A stretch of DNA of 64,000 bases from Butyricicoccus sp. GTDB lineage: Bacteria; Bacillota; Clostridia; Oscillospirales; Butyricicoccaceae. Location: the NCBI GenBank assembly GCA_017886875.1, contig JAGHIZ010000094.1:101663-165662 (forward strand), read 5' to 3'. The notes beneath the pieces are model-generated. The model worked only from the letters and a program-made list of their open reading frames with translations, did not search any database and was not told the DNA's origin. The translations under genes were made by a program, and so were the position numbers. Below are positions 25,987 through 35,057 of the stretch, piece after piece; position 1 is the stretch's first letter, and each line of letters begins with the position of its first letter.

Positions 25987-27351
25987 ATGAAACAAAGAGA
26001 AAAGTTTGGCTCACGATTGGGCTTTATTCTTATCTCGGCAGGCTGTGCTATCGGTTTGGGTAATGTGTGGCGTTTTCCATATATTACAGGTCAATACGGT
26101 GGTGCTGCATTCGTATTGGTTTACTTAGTGTTTTTGCTGTTTTTTGGACTGCCAATTATGGTTATGGAATTTTCCGTAGGTCGTGCAAGTCAGCAATCAG
26201 CCGCAAAATCATTCCATGTGCTTGAGCCTAAGGGAACTAAATGGCATCTATACAGTTATGGTGCTATGCTTGGTAACTATATGCTTATGGCATACTATAC
26301 AACAATAGGCGGCTGGATGGTAGCCTACTTCTTTAAAATGGTTATGGGTGATTTTGTAGGAAAAACACCAGAGCAGGTAGGCGGTATATTTAATAATATG
26401 TTAGCTGACCCTTTATATATGCTGTTTTGGATGGTTATAACTGTTCTTATTTGTTTTGGTGTTTGTTCAAGAGGTCTTAAAAACGGTGTAGAAAAAGTAA
26501 ATAAAGTTATGATGCTTGCACTGCTTGCAATTATGATTTTGCTTGTTTTTCGTTCTGTAACTCTTAAAGGTGCAACAGAAGGTTTAAAATTCTATTTAAT
26601 GCCTGATTTTTCAAAGCTTTATGAAGCTAAAGGCGGACTAATGGAAACCATTTTTGCAGCTATGGGACAGGCGTTCTTTACATTATCACTTGGTATCGGT
26701 GCACTTGCTATCTTTGGTTCTTATATTGATAAAGATAGAAGCCTTACAGGTGAAGCTATAAGCATAGGTGTGCTTGATACATTTGTTGCATTAACAGCTG
26801 GTCTTATTATTTTCCCTGCTGCATCTGCATTTAATGTTAAAGCAGATTCAGGTCCATCACTTATTTTTGTAACACTGCCTAATATCTTTGACCAAATGCC
26901 AGCAGGTAGACTTTGGGGTGCTTTATTCTTTGTATTTATGTCATTTGCTGCATTCTCAACTATTATTGCTGTGTTTGAAAATATAATCTCTTTTGGTATG
27001 GATTTATGGGGCTGGGATAGAAAGAAAACTGTTATTGTAAATCTATTTGTGATTTTAATTATCTCACTTCCATGTGTATTTGGTTTTGGTGTTAATATTC
27101 CTAAGATGGGTACAATTCAAGATTTAGAAGATTTTATTGTATCTAATAACTTACTTCCACTTGGCTCTATGGTATATTTATTATTCTGTACCTCTCGTTA
27201 TGGTTGGGGTTGGAAAAACTTTATTACAGAAGCTGATGCTGGTAAGGGCTTGAAATTCCCAAGTGCTATAAGATTATATGTAACTTATATTTTACCTCTT
27301 ATAGTTTTATTTGTATTTGTAATGGGATATATTCAAAAATTTAATGCATAA
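25987..27351 (+). CDS. Sodium-dependent neurotransmitter-symporter (NSS) family transporter
   Basis: A 454-residue LeuT-fold amino acid symporter. The first helix reads FILISAGCAIGLGNVWRFPYITGQYGGAAFV, the NSS signature that forms part of the sodium and substrate sites, and about 11-12 membrane helices follow, as in bacterial MhsT-like members. Substrate unknown, probably a hydrophobic amino acid. Start ATG 25987 follows AAAGGGGG. It converges on a second NSS gene. Confidence 0.92.
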   Translation: MKQREKFGSRLGFILISAGCAIGLGNVWRFPYITGQYGGAAFVLVYLVFLLFFGLPIMVMEFSVGRASQQSAAKSFHVLEPKGTKWHLYSYGAMLGNYMLMAYYTTIGGWMVAYFFKMVMGDFVGKTPEQVGGIFNNMLADPLYMLFWMVITVLICFGVCSRGLKNGVEKVNKVMMLALLAIMILLVFRSVTLKGATEGLKFYLMPDFSKLYEAKGGLMETIFAAMGQAFFTLSLGIGALAIFGSYIDKDRSLTGEAISIGVLDTFVALTAGLIIFPAASAFNVKADSGPSLIFVTLPNIFDQMPAGRLWGALFFVFMSFAAFSTIIAVFENIISFGMDLWGWDRKKTVIVNLFVILIISLPCVFGFGVNIPKMGTIQDLEDFIVSNNLLPLGSMVYLLFCTSRYGWGWKNFITEADAGKGLKFPSAIRLYVTYILPLIVLFVFVMGYIQKFNA

Positions 27352-27386
27352 AAAATGCGTGTTGACTTTTAGTCAGCACGCATTTT
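27352..27386. terminator. Bidirectional terminator between two NSS genes
   Basis: A 16-bp stem, AAAATGCGTGTTGACT / AGTCAGCACGCATTTT, with one wobble pair and a TTT loop. Confidence 0.88.
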
Positions 27387-27390
27387 ATTT

Positions 27391-28728
27391 TTATCCAATT
27401 CCGCCTGGAGTTACAATTCCAAGAATAAAAACAATAACTGTTAAAATACAAAATACATAACGTGTCATAGGTTCAAGCCATTTACCTATTGGTTTAGCTC
27501 TACCTTTTTGTAACTGTTCACGCACATATTTTTTACCAAATACCCAATAAAACATAATGCCAGCAAGACCAGCACCCAAAGGACAAACATAAATTGATAC
27601 AAAGTTCATCCAGTCCTCAACAATGCCCTGTATACATACAGCGGTAACTGTACCAATAGCAGCTATTAAAAGCACCGCATGTTTTCTATCAAGTCCAAGT
27701 TTTTCTTCAATAGTAGCTATAGGAGCTTCATATAAATTTACAAGTGATGTGAGACCTGCGAGGAATACACCTGCAAAGAAAACTATAACAAGTATGTTAC
27801 TAGCAGGCATAGTTTTAAATAAATTAGGCAGGAAAATAAACATCAGTCCAGGACCACTATTGCTCAGCTGTTGACCGGCTGTTGCCATAGCAGGAATAAT
27901 AACAAGGGCTGCAAGCATAGCAGCAAGCGTATCAAATAATGCAACTTTCCATGCAGAGCCGATAATATCTTCATCATCTTTAAGATAAGAGCCATAAATA
28001 AGCGTACCATTGCCAGCAATAGATAAAGAAAAAAACGCTTGACCTAATGCATAAATCCATGTTTGTGGCTGTTTTAAAGCATTAGCATCTAATCTAAACA
28101 TATATTTATAGCCATCTATGGCATTAGGCTGAAATAGCATATAAATAGCAAGACCTACAAATAAACAAAAAAACAGTGGCATCATATATTTATTTAGCTT
28201 TTCAATACCAGATGCAATACCAAATGCCATAATTAAAAATGTTAAAACAAGGCTTAAAATTACACATGTATTATTTCCAAAAGAGCTTGCTATACTTCCA
28301 AACTGTGCAGAAAAACCATCAATATCATTAGATTTTAAAACCGAACCTGTAACCGAGCTTATAAGATATTTTAAAATCCAGCCCATAACAACCGAATAGC
28401 CTATTGCAAGGGCAAGTGAACCTAAAACAGAAATTGCACCAATCGCAGCACCGATTTTTGGATTTTTACCTCTTGACTCAACAGCTTTTGCAAAAGCACC
28501 TATAGGACCAGAACGAGTTGCACGACCAAATGCCATTTCACCTATAACACCAGAAAAACCAAGTATAAACACAAAAATAAAATAAGCAAGCAGAAATGAA
28601 CCACCGCCAAATTTAGAAACTCGCATTGGAAACATCCAGATATTGCCCATACCTACAGCAGAGCCAATACATGCGAGAATAAATCCCCAACGGCTTGCAA
28701 ATGAGTCTCTAAAATGTTTCTTTTTCAA
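27391..28728 (-). CDS. Second NSS-family sodium symporter
   Basis: A 445-residue LeuT-fold protein with the first-helix signature FILACIGSAVGMGNIWMFPMRVSKFGGGSF. It is a different subtype from the convergent NSS transporter (WMFP rather than WRFP), so it is a paralogue rather than a recent duplication. The start is TTG 28728 with GGAGG eight bases upstream. The substrate is probably an amino acid. Confidence 0.9.
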   Translation of the reverse strand: MKKKHFRDSFASRWGFILACIGSAVGMGNIWMFPMRVSKFGGGSFLLAYFIFVFILGFSGVIGEMAFGRATRSGPIGAFAKAVESRGKNPKIGAAIGAISVLGSLALAIGYSVVMGWILKYLISSVTGSVLKSNDIDGFSAQFGSIASSFGNNTCVILSLVLTFLIMAFGIASGIEKLNKYMMPLFFCLFVGLAIYMLFQPNAIDGYKYMFRLDANALKQPQTWIYALGQAFFSLSIAGNGTLIYGSYLKDDEDIIGSAWKVALFDTLAAMLAALVIIPAMATAGQQLSNSGPGLMFIFLPNLFKTMPASNILVIVFFAGVFLAGLTSLVNLYEAPIATIEEKLGLDRKHAVLLIAAIGTVTAVCIQGIVEDWMNFVSIYVCPLGAGLAGIMFYWVFGKKYVREQLQKGRAKPIGKWLEPMTRYVFCILTVIVFILGIVTPGGIG

Positions 28729-28847
28729 GCAAAACGCCTCCTTTTTCCCTTTTATTTCATGTTATATCAGTGTAATACTGCAACATGCTAAAAGATTTTA
28801 TATACTATCTTAGGATAATGTATTTTGAGAGAAATTTCAAGCAAAAA

Positions 28848-28877
28848 ATTTCCCTTGATATTTCTATCAAGGGAAAT
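28848..28877 (-). terminator. Terminator of the ABC exporter operon
   Basis: Perfect 13-bp stem ATTTCCCTTGATA / TATCAAGGGAAAT with a four-base loop; on the minus strand it is followed by a T-run. Confidence 0.85.
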
Positions 28878-28883
28878 ATAAAT

Positions 28884-30716
28884 TTATGTTTTTTCAAATT
28901 GGCTATTATATAGATTAGCATAAAATCCGTTTTTAGCAAGCAATTCTTCATGATTGCCCTGCTCTATAATATCGCCGTCTTTCATACATAAAATAAGGTC
29001 AGCATTTTTAATTGTTGAAAGTCTATGTGCAATAATAAAGCTAGTTCTGCCTTTAATTAAATTGTCCATAGCTTCTTGTATTTGCACTTCGGTTCGTGTA
29101 TCTACTGAAGAAGTCGCTTCATCTAAAATAAGCACAGGTCTGTTTGCCAAAATTGCACGGGCAATAGTTAATAACTGTTTTTGTCCTTGTGAAATATTAG
29201 AAGCTTCCTCGTTTAACATCATATTATAACCATTTGGCAAGGTCTTAATAAAATGATGAACATGTGCAGCCTTTGCAGCAGCAATAACTTCTTCATCAGT
29301 TGCATCAATTCTACCATAACGCAGATTTTCCATAATCGTGCCTTCAAATAGCCATGTATCCTGTAAAACCATTGCAAAGGCATCTCTAAGTCCTCGTCTA
29401 CCATATTCCTTGATGTTATGACCATCAAGCAGAATATTACCGCTATTTACATCATAATAACGCAGTAGCAGTTTAACCATTGTGGTTTTACCAGCACCAG
29501 TTGGCCCTACAATAGCTATTTTTTGACCTGCTTTTACATTTGCACAGAAATCTTTAATAATAACTTGTTCTGGGTTATAGCCAAAACGCACATGGTCAAA
29601 TACAACATCACCAGTAATTTTTGCTGGGTGATAGTCATTCTTTGAGCTTTGTTGTTCTTCTTCCTCGCTTAAAAATTGGAATACTCTTTCAGCCGCTGCC
29701 GCCATAGACTGAAGCATATTTGTAATTTGTGCTATTTGTTGTATTGGCTGAGTAAAGTTTCTTGTATACTGAATAAATGCTTGTATATCACCGATTGAAA
29801 TTACTCCACGAGCTGCAAATAGTGCACCAGAAAGAGCAATACCTACATAACCTAAATTACCAACGAAAATCATAATAGGGTGCATAAGTCCAGAGAAAAA
29901 CTGGCTTTTCCATGCAGAGTTATAAAGTGCATTATTTGTTTCATGGAAAGTATCACAAACAGCTTTTTCTTGACCAAAAGCTTGAACTATATGATGACCG
30001 CTATATATTTCTTCTACTTGACCGTTTACATCACCTAATGTTTCTTGTTGTGCTCTAAAATACTTTTGTGAAAATCTAATGACTGTACCTATAAGACCAA
30101 TACTTATTGGAAGTAAAATAATCGCAATAAGTGTCATAATAGGGGAGATTGTAAGCATCATAACAAGCACACCAATAATAGTTGAAACCGAGGTTATAAG
30201 CTGTGTTATGCTTTGGTTTAAACCTGTGCCGAGTGAGTCAACATCATTTGTTATTCTGGATAACACTTCGCCATATGTTCGAGTTTCAAAATATTTCATT
30301 GGCATACGGTCGATTTTTTCGGTTATCTCTTTTCTCATTCGATAACATATTTTCTGGGTTATACCTGTCATAATAAAGCTTTGACAGAACATTAAAAGTG
30401 CACTTATAACATATAAACCAAGTGCTGTAAGCAGTATTTTAGCAATAGCTGAAAAATCTATTGAGCCAGTGCCAGCAATTTGAGCCATAAGCCCGCTTGA
30501 TAATTCTGTTGTTGCATTACCCAAAATTTTAGGGCCAAAAATATTAAAAACTGTGCTGCTTATTGCAAATAATGCCACAAGCACTAAAGCTAAATGATAT
30601 GCACCTATATAGTGAAATAATGATTTAATTGTGCCTTTAAAGTTTTTAGCTTTTTCTCCTGGTACAAAGCCAGCTCCAGGGCCACGCATAGGTCTATTAT
30701 GTCTTTGCTTTTCCAT
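28884..30716 (-). CDS. ABC multidrug exporter, half-transporter with degenerate signature motif
   Basis: A 610-residue fusion of a six-helix membrane domain and an ATPase domain. Walker A is GPTGAGKTTM and Walker B LILDEATSSVD with the catalytic Glu. Its signature is the degenerate NISQGQ instead of LSGGQ. It begins one base after the stop of the partner gene. Together they match heterodimeric exporters such as BmrCD or TM287/288, where one of two ATP sites is non-hydrolytic. Start ATG 30716 follows GGAGGG. Substrates are not predictable. Confidence 0.92.
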   Translation of the reverse strand: MEKQRHNRPMRGPGAGFVPGEKAKNFKGTIKSLFHYIGAYHLALVLVALFAISSTVFNIFGPKILGNATTELSSGLMAQIAGTGSIDFSAIAKILLTALGLYVISALLMFCQSFIMTGITQKICYRMRKEITEKIDRMPMKYFETRTYGEVLSRITNDVDSLGTGLNQSITQLITSVSTIIGVLVMMLTISPIMTLIAIILLPISIGLIGTVIRFSQKYFRAQQETLGDVNGQVEEIYSGHHIVQAFGQEKAVCDTFHETNNALYNSAWKSQFFSGLMHPIMIFVGNLGYVGIALSGALFAARGVISIGDIQAFIQYTRNFTQPIQQIAQITNMLQSMAAAAERVFQFLSEEEEQQSSKNDYHPAKITGDVVFDHVRFGYNPEQVIIKDFCANVKAGQKIAIVGPTGAGKTTMVKLLLRYYDVNSGNILLDGHNIKEYGRRGLRDAFAMVLQDTWLFEGTIMENLRYGRIDATDEEVIAAAKAAHVHHFIKTLPNGYNMMLNEEASNISQGQKQLLTIARAILANRPVLILDEATSSVDTRTEVQIQEAMDNLIKGRTSFIIAHRLSTIKNADLILCMKDGDIIEQGNHEELLAKNGFYANLYNSQFEKT

Positions 30717-30717
30717 A

Positions 30718-32784
30718 TTACATGCCCTCCTTTTGGTTTAGTTCGCTTTCAGAAAGCTGACTTCTTGCAATCTGTCTGTATGTTTCACAATTTGCCATAA
30801 GCTCGTTATGTGTGCCTTTACCTACAAGTTTGCCTTCCTCATCAAGCACAAGGATTTGGTCAGCATACATTATAGTTGAAATTCTTTGAGCCACAATAAA
30901 CACTGTGCTGTTTTTGGTATAAGGTGCAAGAGCTTTTCTAAGTGTAGCATCTGTTTTAAAATCAAGTGCAGAGAAAGTATCATCAAAAATATAGATTTTT
31001 GGATTTCTTGCAATGGCACGGGCAATAGAAAGACGCTGTTTCTGTCCGCCTGATACATTAGTACCGCCTTGTGAAATAGGGCTTTCATATTTTGTAGGCT
31101 TACTGTCTATAAATTCGGTAGCCTGTGCGATTTCAGCCGCCTTATGAACGGTTTCATCAGGTGCATTTTCCGCACCATAGCGAATATTAGAGGCAATAGT
31201 GCCAGAGAATAATATGCCTTTTTGTGGTGCAAGACCGATTTGTTTTCTTAAATCATGTAAATCAAATTCACGAATATCTATTCCATCAAGTGTTATTCTG
31301 CCCTCGGTAACATCATAAAAACGTGGAATAAGATTTATAAGTGTGGATTTACCGCAACCAGTAGAACCGATAATAGCGGTTGTTTTACCTGTTTCAGCGG
31401 TAAAATCAATGTTACTTAATACATTATCACTATCATTATCATATCTAAATGATACATTTTCAAATCTGATAACACCTTTTATATTTTCTGGTTTTACAGG
31501 GTTTTTAGGGTTATGAATGGTAGGCTCTACTGCAAGCACTTCATCAATACGTTCACTTGCAACCGCTGCTCTAGGAAGCATAACACTAAGCATTGCAAGC
31601 ATTAAAAAGCTCATAACAATCATCATAGTATAGGTTATAAATGCGGTCATATCACCAACACCCATTACGCCTAAATCTATTCTATGTGATGCAGTCCAAA
31701 CAATAAGCACAGATATACCATTCATAAGCAGCATCATACAAGGCATCATAAGGCTCATAGAGCGACTTGTAAATAACATATTGTGTGTTAAGTCTGTATT
31801 AGCTTTATCAAAGCGGTTTTCTTCAACCTTTTCTCTGCCAAATGCTCTTATTACTGAAAGACCAGTTAAAATTTCACGGGCAACTCTGTTTACATTGTCA
31901 ACAAGAGTTTGCATTTTCTTAAATTTAGGCATTGAAACCGCCATTAGTGTGCCAACAAGCACAAAAAGTATAACAACAGCAAGCAGTATAATCCATTCCA
32001 TACCAGAATGTGTGCGTATAACCATAATTATACCGCCTATTGCAAGTATTGGGGCATAGGCTACCATTCTAAGCAGCATTGTTAAAGTAAGTTGTATTTG
32101 TTGCACATCACTTGTTGAGCGTGTTATAAGTGAGGCGGTGGAAAATTTAGAATATTCAGCACCTGAAAAACCAACAACCTTTTCAAAAATTTTACCACGC
32201 AAATCACGACCAATAGACGCACCGATTTTTGCAGCTAGTAAACTGCTTAAGACCGCAGCTATCGCCATACCTAGAGCCATAACAAGCATTTTACCGCCTG
32301 TTTTAACAAGATAATTTGTCTGCATGGCGTTTAAATCCATACCAAGGTTTTCATATTCAGCTTTTATAAATGAAACAGCGGTTGAATGTACAATCTGAGA
32401 ACCAAGTGTATCAAGACTTTCTCTTGATGTGGTCATTCCTCGCATGTTCATTACTGTTTGGGCGATTGGATAAGCAAAAACTTCATCAAGAGCTTTTATA
32501 TCCGCTTTTTCATTTAAAATATAATTATCGCCATCAGGAACATAGTTTTCTTCCCAGAGTTCAAGCTCTGATTCATTCATATTAGCGGAAATCATATCAT
32601 AAGCTTTAGAGCTTATTTTGTTTGGTACAGCGTATTCAATACCGCTATTTTGAATACCAGTGTCAATAAGTGCAGAAGTGTAATTTGGAAGTGATAAATC
32701 ACAAATAGCCTGCACAAATAGCAAGATTATAATAAGAAATACCAGTTTTTTCTGGCTTGCAAGCCGTTTAAATATACTTCGCAT
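30718..32784 (-). CDS. ABC multidrug exporter, half-transporter with degenerate Walker B
   Basis: A 688-residue half-transporter; an extra extracellular loop of roughly 80 residues after the first helix makes it longer than usual. Walker A is GSTGCGKSTL, the signature NVSGGQKQR is intact, but Walker B reads IYIFDDTFSALD, so the catalytic Glu is Asp. The degenerate site is thus formed by this Walker B plus the partner's SQGQ signature. Start ATG 32784 follows AAAGGA. It is the second gene of a MarR-led operon. Confidence 0.92.
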   Translation of the reverse strand: MRSIFKRLASQKKLVFLIIILLFVQAICDLSLPNYTSALIDTGIQNSGIEYAVPNKISSKAYDMISANMNESELELWEENYVPDGDNYILNEKADIKALDEVFAYPIAQTVMNMRGMTTSRESLDTLGSQIVHSTAVSFIKAEYENLGMDLNAMQTNYLVKTGGKMLVMALGMAIAAVLSSLLAAKIGASIGRDLRGKIFEKVVGFSGAEYSKFSTASLITRSTSDVQQIQLTLTMLLRMVAYAPILAIGGIIMVIRTHSGMEWIILLAVVILFVLVGTLMAVSMPKFKKMQTLVDNVNRVAREILTGLSVIRAFGREKVEENRFDKANTDLTHNMLFTSRSMSLMMPCMMLLMNGISVLIVWTASHRIDLGVMGVGDMTAFITYTMMIVMSFLMLAMLSVMLPRAAVASERIDEVLAVEPTIHNPKNPVKPENIKGVIRFENVSFRYDNDSDNVLSNIDFTAETGKTTAIIGSTGCGKSTLINLIPRFYDVTEGRITLDGIDIREFDLHDLRKQIGLAPQKGILFSGTIASNIRYGAENAPDETVHKAAEIAQATEFIDSKPTKYESPISQGGTNVSGGQKQRLSIARAIARNPKIYIFDDTFSALDFKTDATLRKALAPYTKNSTVFIVAQRISTIMYADQILVLDEEGKLVGKGTHNELMANCETYRQIARSQLSESELNQKEGM

Positions 32785-32804
32785 AATATATTCCTTTCAA
32801 AAAA

Positions 32805-33248
32805 TTAGTTTAGCTTGTTAAGCTCATTTGAAATGCCATTATATATCATATCAAATGTAGAAAAAAAGTTTTCTAACTGCTCTTTTGGTATATTAGCAGT
32901 TGCTTTTTGCATAACCTCCTCTAATCGTTTGCAATCATCATACATAGTTTTTCTTCCAAGCTCGGTTATTGAAATAATCGCACCTCGTCTATCGTTTGAG
33001 TCTATGTTGGTTTCAACAAGTCCAGCTTCTCTTAAATGCTTTAAACTTCTGGAAACCGCAGCTGTGCTAACTGACATATGTTTAGCAAGGTCTGTACATG
33101 AAATACAAGCTGTGCCTTGCTTTTTTTCATTTGCAATAATCATACCTAGTATCATATGACCATTGCTTGGTAATGTGTTTAGTTTACCTGCAATTCTAAG
33201 CTGTTTAAAATTATGCATTCTTATAAAAAGCTCCATGCCGATTTTCAA
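32805..33248 (-). CDS. MarR-family repressor of the ABC exporter
   Basis: A 147-residue winged-helix regulator: CTDLAKHMSVSTAAVSRSLKHLREAGLVETNIDSNDRRGAIISITELG is the MarR recognition helix and wing. The start is TTG 33248, with AAAGGAGG six bases upstream; ATG 33236 and an upstream frame to 33293 are alternatives. It is first in the operon with the two ABC genes and has a palindromic operator at 33273-33297, so it probably represses itself and the exporter until a drug binds. Confidence 0.9.
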   Translation of the reverse strand: MKIGMELFIRMHNFKQLRIAGKLNTLPSNGHMILGMIIANEKKQGTACISCTDLAKHMSVSTAAVSRSLKHLREAGLVETNIDSNDRRGAIISITELGRKTMYDDCKRLEEVMQKATANIPKEQLENFFSTFDMIYNGISNELNKLN

Positions 33249-33272
33249 ATTATAACCTCCTTTCAAATAGTA

Positions 33273-33297
33273 AACATAGTTAACTATTAACATAGTT
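33273..33297 (-). promoter_or_regulatory. MarR operator
   Basis: AACATAGTT is repeated at 33273-33281 and 33289-33297 (16 bp apart), and the 12-base palindrome ATAGTTAACTAT lies at 33276-33287. A possible promoter (TTGACT at 33322-33317, 17 bases, TAAACT) overlaps it on the minus strand. Confidence 0.6.
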
Positions 33298-33355
33298 TAT
33301 TATATCTATAAATATAAGTCAATATAGTTTATGTGTAGTTTATGTGAAATAAAAA

Positions 33356-33384
33356 AGAGAAAACCTAAAATTTAGATTTTCTCT
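33356..33384 (-). terminator. Terminator of the Spx/ArsC-like gene
   Basis: AGAGAAAA pairs with TTTTCTCT and CTAAA with TTTAG; on the minus strand a T-run follows. Confidence 0.75.
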
Positions 33385-33391
33385 AATATAT

Positions 33392-33745
33392 TTATTTTAG
33401 CTTTTCAGACCATTCAGCCTCTTTAAAACCAACTAAAACAGTATCTCCATTTATAAATAATGGGCGTTTTACAAGCATGCCATCACTTGCAAGTATTTGA
33501 TACTGTTCTTCTTCGCTCATTTCAGGCAGTTTTTTTGATAATTCCATACCTCTATAAAGCTGACCAGAGGTGTTAAAAAAGCGTTTAAGAGGTAAGCCGC
33601 TTATTTTATGCCACTGTTTTAGCTCGTCAGCAGTAGGGTTTTGCTCTTTAATAGCACGAAGTTCATATGAAATATTGTTATCATCTAAAAATTTTTGAGC
33701 CTTTTTGCAAGTAGAGCATTTTTCATAACAAATAAATAATCCCAT
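33392..33745 (-). CDS. Spx/ArsC-family protein with N-terminal CxxC
   Basis: A 117-residue thioredoxin-like protein. CYEKCSTCKKAQKFL places a CxxC at residues 10-13, the redox switch position of Spx, and KRPLFINGDTVLVGFKEAEW is the ArsC family C-terminal core. Spx proteins bind the RNA polymerase alpha subunit under disulfide stress; others in the family (YffB-like) have no known role. Family certain, exact role open. Start ATG 33745 follows GGAGAT. Single gene with its own terminator. Confidence 0.85.
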   Translation of the reverse strand: MGLFICYEKCSTCKKAQKFLDDNNISYELRAIKEQNPTADELKQWHKISGLPLKRFFNTSGQLYRGMELSKKLPEMSEEEQYQILASDGMLVKRPLFINGDTVLVGFKEAEWSEKLK

Positions 33746-33800
33746 GGTTTTATATCTCCTTTATTTTATGTAATCATATTATAGTATATTATAGCAAATA

Positions 33801-33839
33801 AAAAAACGGTATACAGATAAAATCTATACACCGTTTTTT
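33801..33839 (-). terminator. Terminator of the PEBP / PQ-loop operon
   Basis: AAAAAACGGT pairs with ACCGTTTTTT, with an interrupted inner stem CAGAT / ATCT. Confidence 0.8.
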
Positions 33840-33841
33840 CA

Positions 33842-34108
33842 TTATTTATTTGAAAGTTCGTATTTCCTATTTTTTAACCAAAGCACAGCATCGGTTGACA
33901 CCATAATTAAATTTAAAATATAAAGATATAAAATAATATCATTATGATATAAAATCTTATTTGTTATGCCAGCAATATAACCTACAATAAGAATAATGAG
34001 AAATCCTAAGCTTTTACCTTGGGTTGACTTGGACTTTATAGAGCGTGTGATTGAGAAAGGCCATGCAGCACCAAAGCAAAGTAACATGATAGCCTCTAAG
34101 ATACTCAA
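33842..34108 (-). CDS. PQ-loop / SemiSWEET-like small membrane protein
   Basis: An 88-residue protein with three membrane helices (about 5-17, 33-50, 56-76) and the pattern CFGAAWPFSITRSIKSKSTQGKSLGFL, which resembles the PQ-loop repeat of SemiSWEET transporters (half-size, working as dimers). The start is TTG 34108 overlapping the TGA of the PEBP gene, with AAGGAG ten bases upstream. Translation is coupled to that gene. Substrate unknown. Confidence 0.75.
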   Translation of the reverse strand: MSILEAIMLLCFGAAWPFSITRSIKSKSTQGKSLGFLIILIVGYIAGITNKILYHNDIILYLYILNLIMVSTDAVLWLKNRKYELSNK

Positions 34109-34608
34109 TGTCTATACACTCCTTTTATGGTCTGTTGCTCTAGCACATGACCGTCCATCTGTCTGAACATCTCATGGAACATAAAGCCGTTTTGTAAATC
34201 TAACATGCAATCAAGAGCATAGATGTGAAGTTCATATGTGTGTGGCTCGTTTGGTGGTGCCATACCGCCATAGAAACGTGAAAGCTCTTTGTCTTGCTGA
34301 CCACCTTGCATACTAATCCAGCTATTTAAGCCCTGTACAAAATCGGTTGCGGTTAGGCTTTCATTTTCTTCGATTTTGGTTCTTGTGATATTAGCAGCAA
34401 CCCAATGTACCCAAGAGAAACCACCGCTGATTGGACATGCGTCTTTATCTTCTAAAAACAGTGCAAAGCTCTTTGTGCCCTCTGGTGCATCTACAATTTC
34501 AAAAGGTATTGAGTAGCTAGGTACACCATTTACATTAAACTGCTCACCATGTTTGCCGTATTTATCTTCAATTACTCCGTTTTTAATAGCATCGCTTATA
34601 ATCTTCAT
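34105..34608 (-). CDS. YbhB/YbcL-family PEBP protein
   Basis: A 167-residue phosphatidylethanolamine-binding-protein fold of the bacterial YbhB/YbcL group. FALFLEDKDACPISGGFSWVHWVAANI and GGMAPPNEPHTYELHIYALD form the ligand pocket motifs (DxD...W.HW, GP.PP..H.Y). The role in bacteria is unclear. The ribosome site AAGGAGG sits in the 3' arm of a hairpin followed by six Ts (34609-34644). It is downstream of the HxlR gene. Confidence 0.88.
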   Translation of the reverse strand: MKIISDAIKNGVIEDKYGKHGEQFNVNGVPSYSIPFEIVDAPEGTKSFALFLEDKDACPISGGFSWVHWVAANITRTKIEENESLTATDFVQGLNSWISMQGGQQDKELSRFYGGMAPPNEPHTYELHIYALDCMLDLQNGFMFHEMFRQMDGHVLEQQTIKGVYRH

Positions 34609-34614
34609 AAAAAA

Positions 34615-34644
34615 TAACCTCCTTAAGTTCTTTAAGTGAGGTTA
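34615..34644 (-). terminator. Terminator-like hairpin containing the PEBP ribosome site
   Basis: On the minus strand TAACCTC...CTTAA pairs with TTAAGGAGGTTA (one bulge), followed by TTTTTT and then ATG 34608. The 3' arm contains AAGGAGG. Confidence 0.6.
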
Positions 34645-34672
34645 TTATATCAAGCGTTTTAAATTTAGTAAA
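34644..34672 (-). promoter_or_regulatory. Promoter of the PEBP gene
   Basis: Minus strand TTTACT (34672-34667), 17-base spacer, TATAAT (34649-34644). The expected start near 34637 is inside the 5' arm of the hairpin, so transcripts from here cannot form the whole stem. ACCCAC-TTTTTT-GTGGGT (34675-34692) just upstream is a possible regulator site. Confidence 0.55.
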
Positions 34673-34697
34673 TTACCCACTTTTTTGTGGGTATGGT

Positions 34698-35057
34698 TTA
34701 AATCAGTCCTTTTTCACGAAGCACATCATGCATATCGTGTTTTTTCATATAATCAATACCGATTTCCTGCATTATTTTAAGAGCACAGAGTATTTTTTCA
34801 CCATTTTCGCTTGTTAGAAAATATTCAGTTTTTAAAGGATAACCAGAGGATACTTCTTTATCAACAAAACCAAATTCTGTTAACTCCTTGAGCTGTTCAA
34901 GCAACATTTTTTGTGTTATGCCCTCTATATCACGTTCAAGCTGTGCTAAACTGGTTTTACCTAAACGCAATCGCCATAAAATTATAGGTTTCCATTTGCC
35001 TTTTATCATATCATGCACTAGCTCTAGTGGACATGTATAAGTTTCTCTTATTTTCAT
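34698..35057 (-). CDS. HxlR-family transcriptional regulator
   Basis: A 119-residue winged helix of the HxlR type: CPLELVHDMIKGKWKPIILWRL at about 9-30, then ITQKMLLEQLKELTEFGFVDKEV (recognition helix) and the GYPLKTEYFLT wing. HxlR proteins respond to aldehydes, quinones or redox stress. ATG 35057 overlaps the TGA of the upstream membrane-protein gene (ATGA), so the two are coupled. It may control the adjacent PEBP gene, which has its own promoter. Confidence 0.88.
   Translation of the reverse strand: MKIRETYTCPLELVHDMIKGKWKPIILWRLRLGKTSLAQLERDIEGITQKMLLEQLKELTEFGFVDKEVSSGYPLKTEYFLTSENGEKILCALKIMQEIGIDYMKKHDMHDVLREKGLI

Noticed and set aside
25987..28728. Convergent NSS genes as an inverted duplication
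   Set aside because: The two proteins differ in the first-helix signature (WRFP versus WMFP) and along most of their length, so they are old paralogues.
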